Position numbers and translations under genes: made by a program. From Hetaerina americana (Eukaryota; Arthropoda; Insecta; Odonata; Calopterygidae), in the NCBI GenBank assembly GCA_022747635.1, contig JAKTNV010000003.1, positions 48,586,475 through 48,650,474 of the forward strand: a stretch of 64,000 bases of DNA, read 5' to 3'. Below are positions 1 to 11,452 of the stretch, piece after piece (the first letter of the stretch is position 1; every line of letters starts with the position of its first letter). The notes beneath the pieces are model-generated. The model saw only the letters and a program-made list of their open reading frames with translations. It ran no database searches and was not told where the DNA came from.

Positions 1-1190
1 CTACAGTATTGCGCCAGCAGCAATCGTTGCGATTGAAAACACCTTAAGTTCGCCTACGACAACTGTCGAGGAAACTCGCGACGCCACATTGAAATTTTGC
101 TTTCGCCTAAACAACTCGTCAGCCGAGGCATATGGGTCAGCAGAAGACTCATGGTGAATCTGTTCTTTCCTACATGACTGCCAGAAAATGACATAAAATT
201 TTTAAACAGTGGAGAAAATCACTCAAAAAGAAGGCGGACCAGAGGCATCAGTCACTGTTTCCCTGGAAGTCAATATTAGCACCGCTAATACCATTGTGAG
301 AGAAGATTGCCACATAACATTAACAGCACTATACCTGTAAACAATATGGAACATTTCAGTGGGTGCCACCCACCCACCGGCATGGAAAATTACGAGGGTC
401 ATCCGGAAAGTAGTACCCGTTCGTGAAATAAAGACACAAAAGTAAATATTAACAAACATAAAAAATTTTATTTGAAAGAGGATACTTTAAACTACTTCTC
501 AACATAATCTCCAAGCAAATTAAGGCATTTGTCATAACGTGTGACAAGTTTCTGTATTCCTGCTGCATAGTCCTTCGCCGCCAGCTCATTGAGATACGCG
601 AGGGACCCATCTTGCACAAATTTTTGCATAATGCAGATGGTGTTTTCATGAACAATTGTTCGAGAAACATTGGGAAAATGCTCACAGATGTCATCAATTG
701 TGACGCGCCGATCGTTCCTCACGAATTCGTCAACTGAGCTCACCAGTTGGTCTGTAATGACAGACGGTCTCTCCGAACGCTCATCGTCGTGTGTGTTCCC
801 CCTCCCCATGTTGAAGTTGCGACACCACCGCCGAACAGACGACTCGTCCATTACATTGTCTCCATACACCTCCTTTAATTGGCGATGAATATCACATGGG
901 CGAACGTTTCTTGCATTGAGGAATTTAATCACTGCCCTCACTTCACAACTGGCGGCGTTCTCAATTTTTTTAAACATTGTAAACAATCACAGAAACAACA
1001 CAGGCAATGCTAGCGTCACGCAACTTGGCTCAGAGAAGGCAGACAAGCCACTGAAGCTATCTGACCTCGTCCAGCGGCTACTCGCGTCGTCAGCACTTCA
1101 TGCGGCACGAACGGGTACTACTTTCCGGATGACCCTCGTACATATGAGACGTGTTTTTGCGTGGTGAGTTCCATAAAACCCACCGTATAA
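1..1190 (+). mobile_element. Decayed mariner-like transposon (family X), interrupted
   Basis: Bases 1-390 and about 1140-1190 match blocks of the decayed elements at 10547-11452 and 23330-24320. The shared blocks include a TGAGAGAAGATYGC-type block near 295-315 and GTGTGGTGAGTTYC-type sequence near 1160-1175. The copy is full of stops and frameshifts. The left end lies outside the window. A separate, younger mariner (393-1138) was inserted between the two halves. Assignment to mariner rests on the better-preserved copy at 23.3 kb, which shows a DNVRPHIA catalytic-type motif. Confidence 0.6.
393..1138 (-). mobile_element. Internally deleted mariner element, copy A
   Basis: A 746-bp element is bounded by TA target duplications (391-392, 1139-1140). 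Its near-perfect terminal inverted repeats begin CGAGGGTCATCCGGAAAGTA. The minus-strand frame at 492-986 (164 codons) starts MFTMFKKIENAASCEVRAVI. It contains the mariner paired helix-turn-helix region (VIKFLNARNVRPCDIHRQL, SSVRRWCRNFNMGR, DERSERPS and RRVTIDDICEHFPNVSRTIV). It then jumps to the family's C-terminal tail (AAGIQKLVTRYDKCLNLLGD, YVEK). The whole catalytic DD34D core is missing. It is non-autonomous and could move only with a transposase supplied from elsewhere. Relative to the copy at 14354-15106 it lacks 7 bp, and that indel leaves the N- and C-terminal parts in one open frame. Confidence 0.9.
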
Positions 1191-1469
1191 TCGCGATTAT
1201 CTCACGAAAATAAATGCGAAGGGTGTTCCCCTTTCGAAGTTTTCGTTTTTGTAATGCCGGAGTTTGCTCAATGAAAGTTGTAGCACAAATATTTTATTTA
1301 ACAATATAATATTAAATTAAATTTTTGCACCATAACTTTAGTGAATAATAAATTTATGATCACTCTATTTAACAGATGGAATAGAATACGACTACTACCC
1401 TTAATTTCACTCTCTGGTGGGACCATGGGTAATACTTTTAGCCATCAGTCTTCTAATATGCGACAAATA
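1191..1469. other. Unannotated AT-rich spacer
   Basis: The interval between two mariner insertions shows no coding, RNA or repeat signal beyond AT-richness. Confidence 0.6.
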
Positions 1470-2785
1470 CAGGGTTCGCCCGGAAAATAAGTGTACTGAG
1501 CTCAGGAAAAAAAATTTATTACACTTTTACATATCTTAAGCTAATATTCCTCAAAATAGGACCCTGTGAGTCGATACACTTGTTCCAGCGGCGTTCCCAT
1601 TCCTGGAACGCTCCCGCGAAGGCATCATCGGGAACCTCTCGAAGACACGTCGTCACGGCCTCTTTGACGGCGTCCAAAGTCCCGTATCGCGTTCCTTTCA
1701 AACTCCTCTTTATCTTCGGGAACAGAAAGAAGTCCGGTGGTGCCAAGTCCGGGCTGTAGGGCGGGTGCGGCAGCGTTGCCACGCCGTGATTGGCCAAGAA
1801 GTCCGACACGACAAGCGCGGTGTGAGACGGCGCATTGTCGTGATGCAGCCGCCAGATGTTTTTGATCGCTGGCCGGACGCGGGCGACTCGTTTTCGAAGC
1901 CTGTCGAGCACTTGGACGTAAAATGCAGCATTTACAGTTTGTCGCTCAGGTACAAATTCGTAGTGGACGACTCCCCTTTTGTCAAAAAAGACAATGAGCA
2001 TCGCCTTGATCCGAGATTTGCTCATGCGAGCTTTCTTTGACGGGGTGATGATGGGGTGTGCCACTCCGCACTTTGTCTCTTCGACTCCGGGTCGTACTCA
2101 AAGATCCACGTCTCGTCACCCGAAACAACGTTCTCTAAAAAATGCGGATCATTTTTGCAGTGATCCGTAAGTTGTGTCGCGATTTCCAAACGATTGAGTC
2201 TTTGATCATCACTGAGCACTTTCGGCACCAACTTTGCACAAATTTTTCGCATCTGTAATTGCTCCCTAATAATCTCGTGCACTATTGTTTTTGGCACATT
2301 ACACTGCTCTGCTATCATCCGAACACTAAGACGACGATCAGAGTTCAGCACATCGCGAACTTTTCGCACATTTTCGTCGGTGAGTGTCGTTGATGGGCGT
2401 CCAGGCCGTGGTTCGTCGTCGACCTCTTCTCTGCCCTCCACGAACATCTTGTGCCACCGAAAGATCATGTTTCTGGACATGGCTGACTCCCCGTAAGCCT
2501 GGTTAATCATACCGACAGTTTCGGTAGACGATTTCCCAAGCTTTACCGCAAATTTGATGGAATAACGCTGCTCCAAAAACTTCGGCATCGCGTTCCGTGA
2601 CGTGGGTCGAGCGTGGAGGTTCGCGTTAACAGAGCTCCTCACTACTCCACAGCTCAGAGCCGACTGCCTTTTTCAGCGTCGCTTGCCAACATACCCCCCT
2701 CCAATCGCAGACCGTCAGAGCGGTGCTGGGCGCGCCTGGAGCGGCGGGAAAAAAATCAGTACACTTATTTTCCGGACGAACCCTG
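1470..2785 (-). mobile_element. Full-length mariner transposon with TA target duplications
   Basis: This 1316-bp element has terminal inverted repeats. The left end reads CAGGGTTCGCCCGGAAAATA and the right end is its reverse complement with one or two changes. It is flanked by TA (1468-1469, 2786-2787). The length is that of canonical mariners (about 1.3 kb). It carries one minus-strand transposase gene, annotated separately. Copy preservation is good, so insertion is relatively recent. Its TIR resembles that of the deleted elements at 393 and 14354 in the CCGGAAA core but differs elsewhere, so it belongs to a related, not identical, family. Confidence 0.93.
1519..2588 (-). pseudogene. Mariner DD34D transposase with a single frameshift
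   Basis: The protein starts most plausibly at the ATG at 2588 (MPKFLEQRYSIKFAVKLGK), the usual mariner N-terminus. Upstream in-frame ATGs are ignored. An HTH DNA-binding region follows (SAMSRNMIFRWHKMFVEGRE, RRLSVRMIAEQCNVPKTIVH). The catalytic motifs are all present: SGDETWIFEYD (first Asp), HHDNAPSH (second Asp) and YSPDLAPPDFFLFP (third Asp). I count exactly 34 residues between the second and third Asp. The C-terminus CIDSQGPILRNISLRYVKV is intact. Two frames overlap at about 2022-2064, where a one-base indel after the HTPSSP segment puts the catalytic C-terminal half out of frame. Apart from that indel no stops are seen, so a different allele or copy could be functional. Confidence 0.92.
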
Positions 2786-2787
2786 TA

Positions 2788-5510
2788 TACATATATTCTT
2801 TCGGAGCGAATGTCATAATTATGACTTATTACAGTAAATACACAGATCAAACACTGAGATGATTATGATGTTAATATTCATGAATGATAGGGTAGTAAAC
2901 ACTTCGAATTGAATACCTTCCAGTTAATAACTAACGCGAGGGGGGCGAATCCAATGCCTAAGATGAAGAAACCCATAGGCTATCTAATTCCCAGGCAGAC
3001 CATATGGTTGCGCACACATACCAGTCAGAAGGTCGACCGTTGGCTAGTACTCGTATTGCCCATATCTACTCGTGCAATGAGATGTCAACGTGCTATCCTA
3101 AAACTTACTTCACGGTCTTTAGCATTCAACGCCTTATCTTGCCGTAAGTATTTTCCATTTTTTTTATAATTGTTGGAGATTAATAAATAAAAAGACGAAG
3201 ATGGTGACGAATGATGTGGACTAACTATTTCAGTTTATATGAGCACAAAGTATACGTCCGGGCGATCATCAATAAGGAATCTGAAGTTTACCTTACTTGT
3301 CCAAAATATCCCCAAACTTTCTACTTTTCAGTCGCAAATATCCGAAACAATGTTCCTATTCCTTCCTGTTCAACATTTAAATTTATTTATCCGAATTAAT
3401 GCTTATGAATATAAAACTCGCATTTCTCTCCTACAAAAAAGAAAACAATAATTACATTGATGAAGATAGTAACATTTTTTTCAAAATTATTAAAAAAATA
3501 CGGGACCAATCTCAGTGATAATTAACAGGTGCCTCCGTGAGGTCAGCGTAAAAAGAGTGGTGGAGAAAAGGGCAACAGTGAAAAGAAGAAGAGGAAACGT
3601 ACATGAGAGATGAATGGGAGAAAAACAAGAAAACTTGGGAAACACGGACATGAGGAAGTGTAGGAAGCACTTAGAACGGGAAAAGGCTAGAACGAATAAA
3701 AGCATTAGGGAATATCAAGAGACCTAAATAAACGGAGGTTTGGGAACACATCACGCAGATTCAAAACGTAAACTTTGCGTGGGTCTGAGAGCGACTGAAT
3801 TTTCGAGAGGCTAAGCACTGCCTACTGCAAACTAGCTGGTCCCTGCACATTCACGAAATAAATCTTCAACCCCCTTCGTGGCCTAGTGTCAACGCCAGAT
3901 TTTCATTCACGACTTCATCTCAAAAGACCACACATCTCACAGGTGGTGATCGAGATTTTACACATTTTTATTGGGTCATAATATCAAGTTTCCCAAAGTA
4001 TCAGTATCGATACAGTCCCGAATTATCAATTTCATTTTACGGACAGATTTAGAAACTTTTGAATAACGGTATTATAGTTTCCGTCAATATTTGCAATGCA
4101 TGGCAGAATGATTTTAGCAATACGTTAATAAAAAATCCAACCATACATCCACTATATCTTGGGCAGAGTTTTCTTTTCAGATAAAATGAACAAAAGTAAG
4201 CTCATGTATCATAAAATGACTACACGTACATTCAGAAAATATACCGACTTAGACTCTTAGGAAAGTCTATAATATTGACAAATTAATAAGAATTTGAGGA
4301 AAAATGTTTTATACCATTTCTGAGATTCAGAAATGTAATTACTGGTCATATTGGTAAAAATAGTTCCCTAAGGGAGGCTAAGTACGCTAAATGTTATAAT
4401 TCCCAATTAAAATTAGTTAACTGTGTTCACAGAATAAATGATAAAAATTTAAACTTATTCAGCATATAATCATTCCACATTCTACAAGGCATTTAAGCAA
4501 TTAAAAACATAGGCATTTTCAAGCTTGTTTATCATAAATTATAAGGCTGTATGCCATTGACTTCTAGTCTTATTAAACCTTCAATATTAGATTAATGGCA
4601 ATGAAGTTTTATCTCGTATAATCCAAAAATCCATAGTTAATTAAATTCGGTAATTTAAAATTCTATTTGATTAATGCTGCAATGGGTTCTTTTTCAAAAT
4701 TTAGCCTATATTTTTACATTAAAAATTGTCTTGAAAAAATTAGGGCTCGTACGATTTTTCTGTGCCTACTTGTACACCACATTATTCATTCCTCAGGTAG
4801 AAATCCAGTCAGGCTATGCGATGCTCTTACTAATGACAGCAGTAAATTGAGAATTACTTCTTTGGACCAAGATATGATGATGCGAATCACACCACGCAAG
4901 TTATTGAGTTAAGAAATAGTTATCTTAGGCTAAAGAAAGGTGACCATTTACACTTAATAACTTTTAAGCCATTTAATAGTTCACTATAACCTTAACGTAG
5001 TATTACAAATAAATGAAATAGAGTGACTGAAGTATTCTACAGCTTGACATTTATTTCTAGTGAAATACCTTTACTATCTGTTTTCTGGTAAACTACACGA
5101 ATTGTAAAATTCTTCCATAATATAAATAATTAAAATACGCTCATGCCGATAGCAAATTACAGCAAGATAAATATACTTAAACTGCAAATCTAAACGTACT
5201 CTAATATTTCCCTTTCATCGTAGATTCTATCGGTTGGAACAAAACTGCCATCAACACGGTAGTGACAAACCTTTTTCAAATCAGTTTCCAACCGTCATTT
5301 TAAATAAATAAGAAGACTGGAAAAAAAGAGGGTATTGTATAAATTCTACATTACTGAACTGAATACAGAGGCTGCAGTGCATAAAATAATGACAGAAAAC
5401 TAAAAAGAGTAGCTATAGAAACGATTCGAATGAAATCCAGGTTATTCTCCAAATAAGCACTAAGCATAATTGTATAGTCCAGAAAGGTGTAATGCAGCAC
5501 GATATAGAAT
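2788..5510. other. Unannotated AT-rich stretch
   Basis: Only short random ORFs occur here. No splice-bounded coding segment, repeat family or RNA signal was recognised. Confidence 0.5.
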
Positions 5511-5536
5511 TTATATATATATATATATATATATAT
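5511..5536. repeat. (TA)n microsatellite
   Basis: About 13 TA units between single-copy AT-rich sequence. Confidence 0.95.
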
Positions 5537-7589
5537 TTAAAGATACAGCAACTGAAGATATTATAACGATAGATGTTCAGCTACTGATCGGAAAGTAACC
5601 TGATTTTGCCGACGTCTCTAACCTGATTCAGACGACGAATAGACACAAGAAGAAACACACAAAAAATATCATAATGCGACGAAACTCTTCTACCGACTGC
5701 TTAAAATGGCTTGAAAAGTGATCATCATTCCTTCAGTATAATAAAGATTTGTTACAAATTTGGACGTGTCTGCAAAATGAAAATTGGCACAAATCAACTA
5801 GTGGAATAAAAATGATTCACCTTTTATATCTAATTAACGTATTTTTACATCTCCGTGACCATTCGATAGGCTCAGAACGATGAAGCAATATTGTTTCAAT
5901 GATAATATAGGACTAATTATTAGTAATCATACTAGCTTTTGGGGTATTTTTTTTAAATATATCGTCTCAAGGAACTCCCTCTGAGAATAAACTGTTATTA
6001 CTTGGATTATCATTTGAGAAGTTATGGCAGCCACAAGCCCATGAAGAATGTTTCAACTGCCTTGGGAAATCCTGCTCAACATTTCTCGAGCCAAGGAGAG
6101 CGCCCGCAAGCGGAGAGGCGGTACTAAGTCTGGTGACGTAATCCCCCAAGAGGTGAGGGTGGCAAGATTCCTTCAGACCCAAAGCGCTTGTCTCACTCAA
6201 TGACGCCACTACACCCTCAGGAAGAGTGGGTGGGGACAACTCTTGCAGCTACCAAGCGCCGGTGCCGAAATTGGGGGAAAGGGGAGGGCATAAGACACAA
6301 GGGATGGGCGGGGGGCGGCTAGATCCCTGGAGGGAGGACAGAGGAGGGACTAAAATAAAGCGAAGGCCCTCCTCCGCCACCCATTCTACCGGTACGTTCT
6401 CTCTCAGAACTAACGCCGTCCCCTTATTCTCCTCTCTTTCTACCCGGCTCACGCCTCCACCAGCTCCACTATTACATGCCCGTTCATTTTTTTAATAACT
6501 CCCTGTTGTTGTCTTTTGCTTGAACTTGGCGCTTTAACGAAATATTCCTTGAATGCTTAGTTTTTTTAACAAAAATTGGAACGAACGTTGCTCTGATTCG
6601 GATGCGCGGAAGCAGAACTTATTACAACCGTGGTACCCGGAGACCTAAATAATTGGTGGTATTTCTAATTTTAGATCCTCGCTGCAAATAGGAACGTCTT
6701 CCCAGTTACGTTACGCGATTCTGAGCACGTGTTTATCGGTTCAGCTGATCGACAAAAGCCAACCAATCAATAAAACCAATACACAATCATTCGTGATCTT
6801 TTCGATTCCCATGATACATTTTGATTCTGTATTATGGATCGTTAGCCTCTAAAAAGGTACGATGTGTGGGGTAAGTTGCGAGGAATGAGAACATTAGAAA
6901 CAATAGGTTAGGTCAGGTTAAAATGGAACAAATATTAAGAAATGCCTCTAGGTGAAGTATAAATAACACCAAGTTTCAAGATGACACTATGCAACACGAG
7001 TAGATTGATACCCAGTTACTGCCTCTGAATAAATAAAAAAATACATATAAAAAGGTTGGATTAAAAGAATAGCTTCTTATCCTTTCACTAGTTACCTACA
7101 GCACTTAATTTATTCAAGCATTTTTTGGATGGTAAGACCATAGAAAATGAATCGCTATTGATTAAACATTGGCAATGTACAATAATATGGAATTGCCGCT
7201 GGGCTGATTTATCCTGGAGGGTAGTACATGCGTAGTATCACGAATCCCTAAGGCCACGAATAAAAGGGAGTTCCTAGTAACGAGTTTTCACATGTCATGA
7301 AATTTATAATAACGTGCCATTTTCCGATACTGGCATTTCGTGTGAAAGTAAAGATTAAAGCTTGAGAGTTACAGCCTAGATTCTGCACGGAATGATAACA
7401 TGGAATTTTAAATTATAGTACATCTTATTATCTATATTTCAGTTCAATTACAAGCCTCGGTTGCACTGCTGAAGTCATCATCAGGAGTATGCTAAGATGG
7501 ATATCTTTCTACATGATATTAGCATTTTCAAAAACTTCAATGAAATTCCTCCTTCACTTATCCTTATTTTCACTTCATGAGAAAAATAG
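5537..7589. other. Unannotated, with a GC-rich island at 6040-6490
   Basis: Most of the stretch is AT-rich and featureless. Bases 6040-6490 are clearly richer in G and C, with runs such as GGGCGGGGGGCGGC near 6306. The frames through the island have no recognisable domain. It could be a promoter or first-exon region, but no TATA/Inr arrangement or open frame decides this. A short TTAGG-like run (GGTTAGGTCAGGTTA) lies at 6905-6919. Confidence 0.4.
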
Positions 7590-8064
7590 GGTGTCCCAAA
7601 AGTAAGTAGAATGATTTTTGGCCATTAATACAGATAGCTGGAGTGAGGTGATTTGTGGTGGGAAAGGTAATGGGAGATCTTGGAAGAAAAACGTGACCCC
7701 AGTCAGTTAACTGTGGGCATTTACAGAGTGTGTATTGCTGCTATACTGGACCCCTGTTCGACGGTAATGTCACGAAACCACGATGCTACTTTCCATGGAG
7801 TAATTATATGCGATAAAGTTGTGCATTAAGCTCAGAAAATTGGGTTCGGAGACCATGACCATGGTTAAGGATGCTTATGTAGACATAGAAATGTTCCAAG
7901 TGATGGTTTTCTGCTCGCACAGAATATTCTGGGAGGGAAAGGAGGAGGCTGACGATGAGGAATACCCTGGACATTCATCAACCATACAGTGTGATGAAAA
8001 GGTGCAAAAAATGAGACATACTAAATTCTGATTGACGCCCAAGTGTCAGGATGTCAGCAGAAGA
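7590..8064 (+). mobile_element. Decayed mariner (family Y), N-terminal part
   Basis: The region starts near a mariner-style terminal sequence (GGGTGTCCCAAAAGTAAGTA at 7590). At 7819-8031 it contains a plus-strand frame recalling the mariner HTH domain: LCIKLRKLGSETMTMVKDAY, FWEGKEEADDEEYPGHSSTI and DEKVQKMRH. These align in order with the usual transposase N-terminus (KLGK...ET...AYGD, EGREDVEDDERPGRPS, DENVxKVR). Stops and substitutions show long decay. The C-terminal half is missing, and an RTE-like LINE 3' end abuts at about 8065, suggesting LINE insertion or rearrangement. Confidence 0.7.
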
Positions 8065-9170
8065 GTTCATGATAGCGTGAATTGGGAAAAACTAATGAGT
8101 ATATTGAAGAAAATAGGAATAGATTGGAGGGACAGGAGGCGGATCCGCAACCTTTACATGTCTCAGACTGCTCAGGTGCGAGTGGGGAACGGGGAGTCCG
8201 GATGGGCCATGTTAGGAAGAGGTGTAAGGCAGGGTTGCCCGTTATCACCGTTCTGTTCAACCTGTATGCAGAGGAAATGATCAAAGAGGCATTGGAGGAA
8301 CTGGAGGTAGGAATGAAAGTGGGCGAGGAATTAGTAAAATTAGTTAGGTTTGCTGATGACCAAGGTTTAGTTTGTCAGTTAGTCAACGGGTTGCAAGCAT
8401 TGCTGAGTGAATTGGAAATTCATTGAGACAGGTATGGGATGAGAATCAATATTAATAAAACAAAGGTTATGCGATTTTCTAGAAAGAAAAAGGTTAAGCT
8501 AAACATTAAAATAGGAGGGCAAAAACTAGGGCAAAAACTAGGGCAGGTAGAACAGTTTACGTACCTCGGAACTGTTTTGGACCAACACGGTCAAAGTAGT
8601 AGGGACGTAAGGAGAAGAATTGCGCTAGGCAAAGAGGCTTTCACAAGGAGGAGGGAGTTGATGACGGGAACGCTGAGTAAGGATATTAAGAAAAGACTCG
8701 TAAAAACTTTGATATGGAGCGTAGCTATGTACGGTGCGGAAACGTGGTCATTGAAGCAGGAGGATAGACGTAGACTGGAGGCTTTTGAAATGTGGGTGTG
8801 GAGAAGAATGGAGAAGGTGAAATGGACCGAGAAGAAAACAAATGAGGAAGTACTTGGTATGGTGGGCGAAGAGAGGGGTTTGTCGGGAGAAATCCTTTGG
8901 AGGCAGGAAAAGTGGATGAAGGGGGTATTGGCCGGCAGTGGGATGTTGAAGACTGTAATAGAGGGGAGAATGTTAGGCAAACGAGGAAAGAGAAGGAACA
9001 GGATAGGGATGTTGGACGGGATGAAGGGATTGAAGAAAGTACTCAGAGATGAAGAGGGACCTGATATAGAGTAGGATGTTGGATTTTGTGTTTTGTTAGG
9101 AGTCACAAAATGTATTATTTAGTAGCTGTGCTCATCCAAAAACCTACCTTAACCGGTAGATTACCTAATA
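8065..9170 (+). mobile_element. 5'-truncated RTE-like non-LTR retrotransposon
   Basis: This LINE 3' end encodes the back half of a reverse transcriptase of the kind annotated as endonuclease-reverse transcriptase (RTE-like) in arthropods. Visible are DSVNWEKLMSILKKIGIDW, GVRQGCPLSP (motif 4), LVRFADDQ (catalytic FADD box), MRININKTKVM and FTYLGTVLDQHGQ. The conserved tail follows: VAMYGAETWSLKQED, RRLEAFEMWVWRRMEKVKW and TNEEVLGMVGEERGL. A one-base frameshift near 8250-8258 splits the RT, and an in-frame TGA lies at 8424-8426. A 12-bp tandem duplication near 8518-8542 repeats GQKL. The 3' end passes into (ATA)n/(TA)n at about 9170, the usual simple tail. Not functional. Confidence 0.85.
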
Positions 9171-9175
9171 ATAAT

Positions 9176-9177
<2 letters not shown>

Positions 9178-9211
<34 letters not shown>

Positions 9212-9266
9212 ATGTATATATATATACACACACACAGACACACACACACATATATATATATATCAG
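9178..9266. repeat. (TA)n/(CA)n microsatellite
   Basis: Alternating TA, TATG and CA dinucleotide runs directly follow the LINE tail. Confidence 0.95.
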
Positions 9267-9269
9267 TAC

Positions 9270-9375
9270 TTCTGTTTCTTCCGAGGTAGACGGAGCTAAA
9301 TGCCGTCGAAGGTATTAAGAAATAACGTGTGAGTGTTCTTTTTATGTGTTCTTAAATTGTTTGTTGCTGCCCAAG

Positions 9376-9376
<1 letters not shown>
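9270..9376 (+). repeat. Penelope-type terminal repeat fragment between (TA)n tracts
   Basis: This segment is clearly homologous to the reverse complement of 63433-63562. Shared blocks are AAGAAATAACGTGTGAGTG and TGTTTGTTGCTG, in the same order and spacing. Both copies abut (TA)n. A stem GACGG...CCGTC followed by GAA lies near 9283-9306. Together with the other copy (CCGATGAAGACGG...CCGTCG), this resembles a hammerhead ribozyme core with degenerate bases. Hammerheads are known in Penelope-like element terminal repeats, so this is probably a solo terminal repeat. Homology is seen directly; the identity is inference. Confidence 0.5.

Positions 9377-9440
<64 letters not shown>
9377..9440. repeat. 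(TA)n microsatellite
   Basis: About 32 uninterrupted TA units. Confidence 0.97.
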
Positions 9441-9444
<4 letters not shown>

Positions 9445-9616
9445 CACACATTCATTAAAACCTGAAAACCCGCTAAATAGTGAACATTTATTCATTCACA
9501 AGGAAATAGGGAAAAGGATAGGATGTGAATCCACACGTCCCTTTTGGGTAGTGTGTTCCTGTCCTATTCCCTTATATCTATATCTGTACACATATACATA
9601 TATATGTATGTACATA

Positions 9617-9692
<76 letters not shown>
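9617..9692. repeat. (TG)n(TA)n microsatellite
   Basis: A TG run passes into about 30 TA units. The Ile-Tyr ORFs it creates are not genes. Confidence 0.97.
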
Positions 9693-9696
<4 letters not shown>

Positions 9697-10546
9697 CACA
9701 CATGCACACGAATAGTAAAGCTTCCTGGCCCATTGAGGCGGATTCTTAAAACCATACACCAAGCTGAAACTTTCAGAAATGCAGTTTGAAGTCTTCATTC
9801 GCCAGACAACAACATAAATAGAAGGAAGACCAAAACTCTGTTTTTACACTCTTGCGGTCAAAGCTTGTACGTAATGTTACGACTAACAATACGAAGAGTG
9901 ATCGAGCGTATCGTAGGACGAGCTCGAGCGCTAGAACGATAATGTCTTATTTTCTCACTACAATCCACACTTTAAATTTGAGAAAAGTAATAAATGTCGG
10001 AGAGCATGTTTAAAATACTGCAATAATCAAATATAACTTTTGGCATGGGTTTAAATTGATTGAGTGATTAATCATGGGTTATGGCGGTATAACTGCTTAG
10101 CTACAGCGTGTCATGCCGTGAATACACGTTTAAGCATACACTGGTGAGAATACTCAAATTATGTTATGCGCTCGTGCGCTTTAAACAATTGAATTATAAC
10201 GTTATCGCTTTTAAACATTTCTTGGACCATAGTGGAAAAGTTTTCTAATTTTTTCACTCACTTTCGTTTTTTGAAAATCTTTATTCAGTTTTAGAGCTTA
10301 TTCCCCAATTCGGGCTTTTTCTATAATATTTATTTAGTCTCCCCACATTAAGCGACGACGCTTACGCTTTAAGAAATCCACCTTTATTTACTACCAACTT
10401 ATTCAAACAATCCGAACATCGTTTTTTCATTGACTTCCATGAATAGATACATATTGATAATAAATCACATGATTTAGGCATATCATATATGAGGTTGCGT
10501 TACGCGAGAAAACCACTAAGCGGGGTCAAACACATTTAAATAACTA
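9693..10546. other. Unannotated AT-rich stretch
   Basis: No coding, RNA or repeat signal was recognised. Confidence 0.5.
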
Positions 10547-11452
10547 CGAGGGCTATTCAATAAAAAGTAATAATACATTTTTTATTCGTCAAATTTGCTA
10601 TGCAAAAATTTAAATTGTTCAAGTAACACATGGCGCACATGTAGTACAAGTTTCATTTTCTTGACTTGAATGACTAATGTCAGCGGTGGCAAATTCAAGT
10701 TGAAACATGATATGAACGTCAACGGCAACGATGGAGAAAACCTTCGACGCTTCGACATTTGAAATTTTTCTTTCAGCTGAACAAACTGTCAGCTAATACC
10801 TATGTTATGTCGCAAGATTAATGGATAGTATGTTATTTCCTGCAGTAAGCAAATGGTTTTAAGTAGTTTAAGATGGGAGACAGTAAATTTCAAAGTAGGT
10901 GGACACGAAAATCCAGTCACAGCTATTACGGAAGTGAGCTTTAACTTTGCTCATATTCTTGTGAGAGAAGTTCGCAGAAAAATCTTTACGAGCACTATAA
11001 TAAATATTGAAAATTTTATTGGCACTACTCACACGCTGTTACAAGGAAAATTGTAAAAAATATTTGAAAAAAAGTTGGCACAAGAAAAGTGCGCGGTGAG
11101 TTCCGAGACTACTCATACCTAAATAACACTACGTTATAGGTTGATGTTAGACGAAAATGAGGAGCTTCCTTCGAAGTCGATCACTGCGAATGAAACTTCC
11201 CTACATCATTTAGATCCTGAGAGAAAACAGCAAACCTAGAAGTGCTGGCTTCTGCTCGGACAGTTACGGTTTACAGTTTTCATTCTTAGTAGCAGTGGTG
11301 AAAACGGCGGAGGAGATTTTGAATGACCTAAAAATGCTGTTACATGTACATTTCAACATACAGGACTACTTGAGAAGGGTCATTAAATTTTTGAGGATGA
11401 GTATATGCATTTTGTTAAAAAACCATGCTCATTCTTTATTGAACAACCCCAA
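10547..11452 (+). mobile_element. Decayed mariner (family X), full-span remnant
   Basis: The left end follows TA and reads CGAGGGCTATTCAATAAAAA. The right end (about 11430-11452) carries the diverged complement (TTTATTGAACAACCCC), so the two termini form an old inverted repeat about 0.9 kb apart. Internal blocks match the copies at 1-1190 and 23330-24320, for example GTGAGTTCCGAGACTACTCA near 11096. A frame ending EGHxIFEDEYMHF near 11380-11412 resembles the C-terminal tail of transposases. Many stops; no functional coding potential. Confidence 0.65.

Noticed and set aside
1765..2040. Plus-strand ORFs opposite the mariner transposase
   Set aside because: They are antisense shadows of the conserved transposase reading frame.
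5967..6239. 90-codon minus-strand ORF in the GC-rich island
   Set aside because: No domain or homologous motif is visible, no splice support, and ORF length is expected in GC-richer DNA.
6905..6919. TTAGG-type telomeric repeat
   Set aside because: Only two or three degenerate units; too short to be an interstitial telomere array.
8439..9074. 211-codon ORF as an independent gene
   Set aside because: It is the C-terminal part of an RTE-type RT; the frame continues upstream through an in-frame stop and a frameshift.
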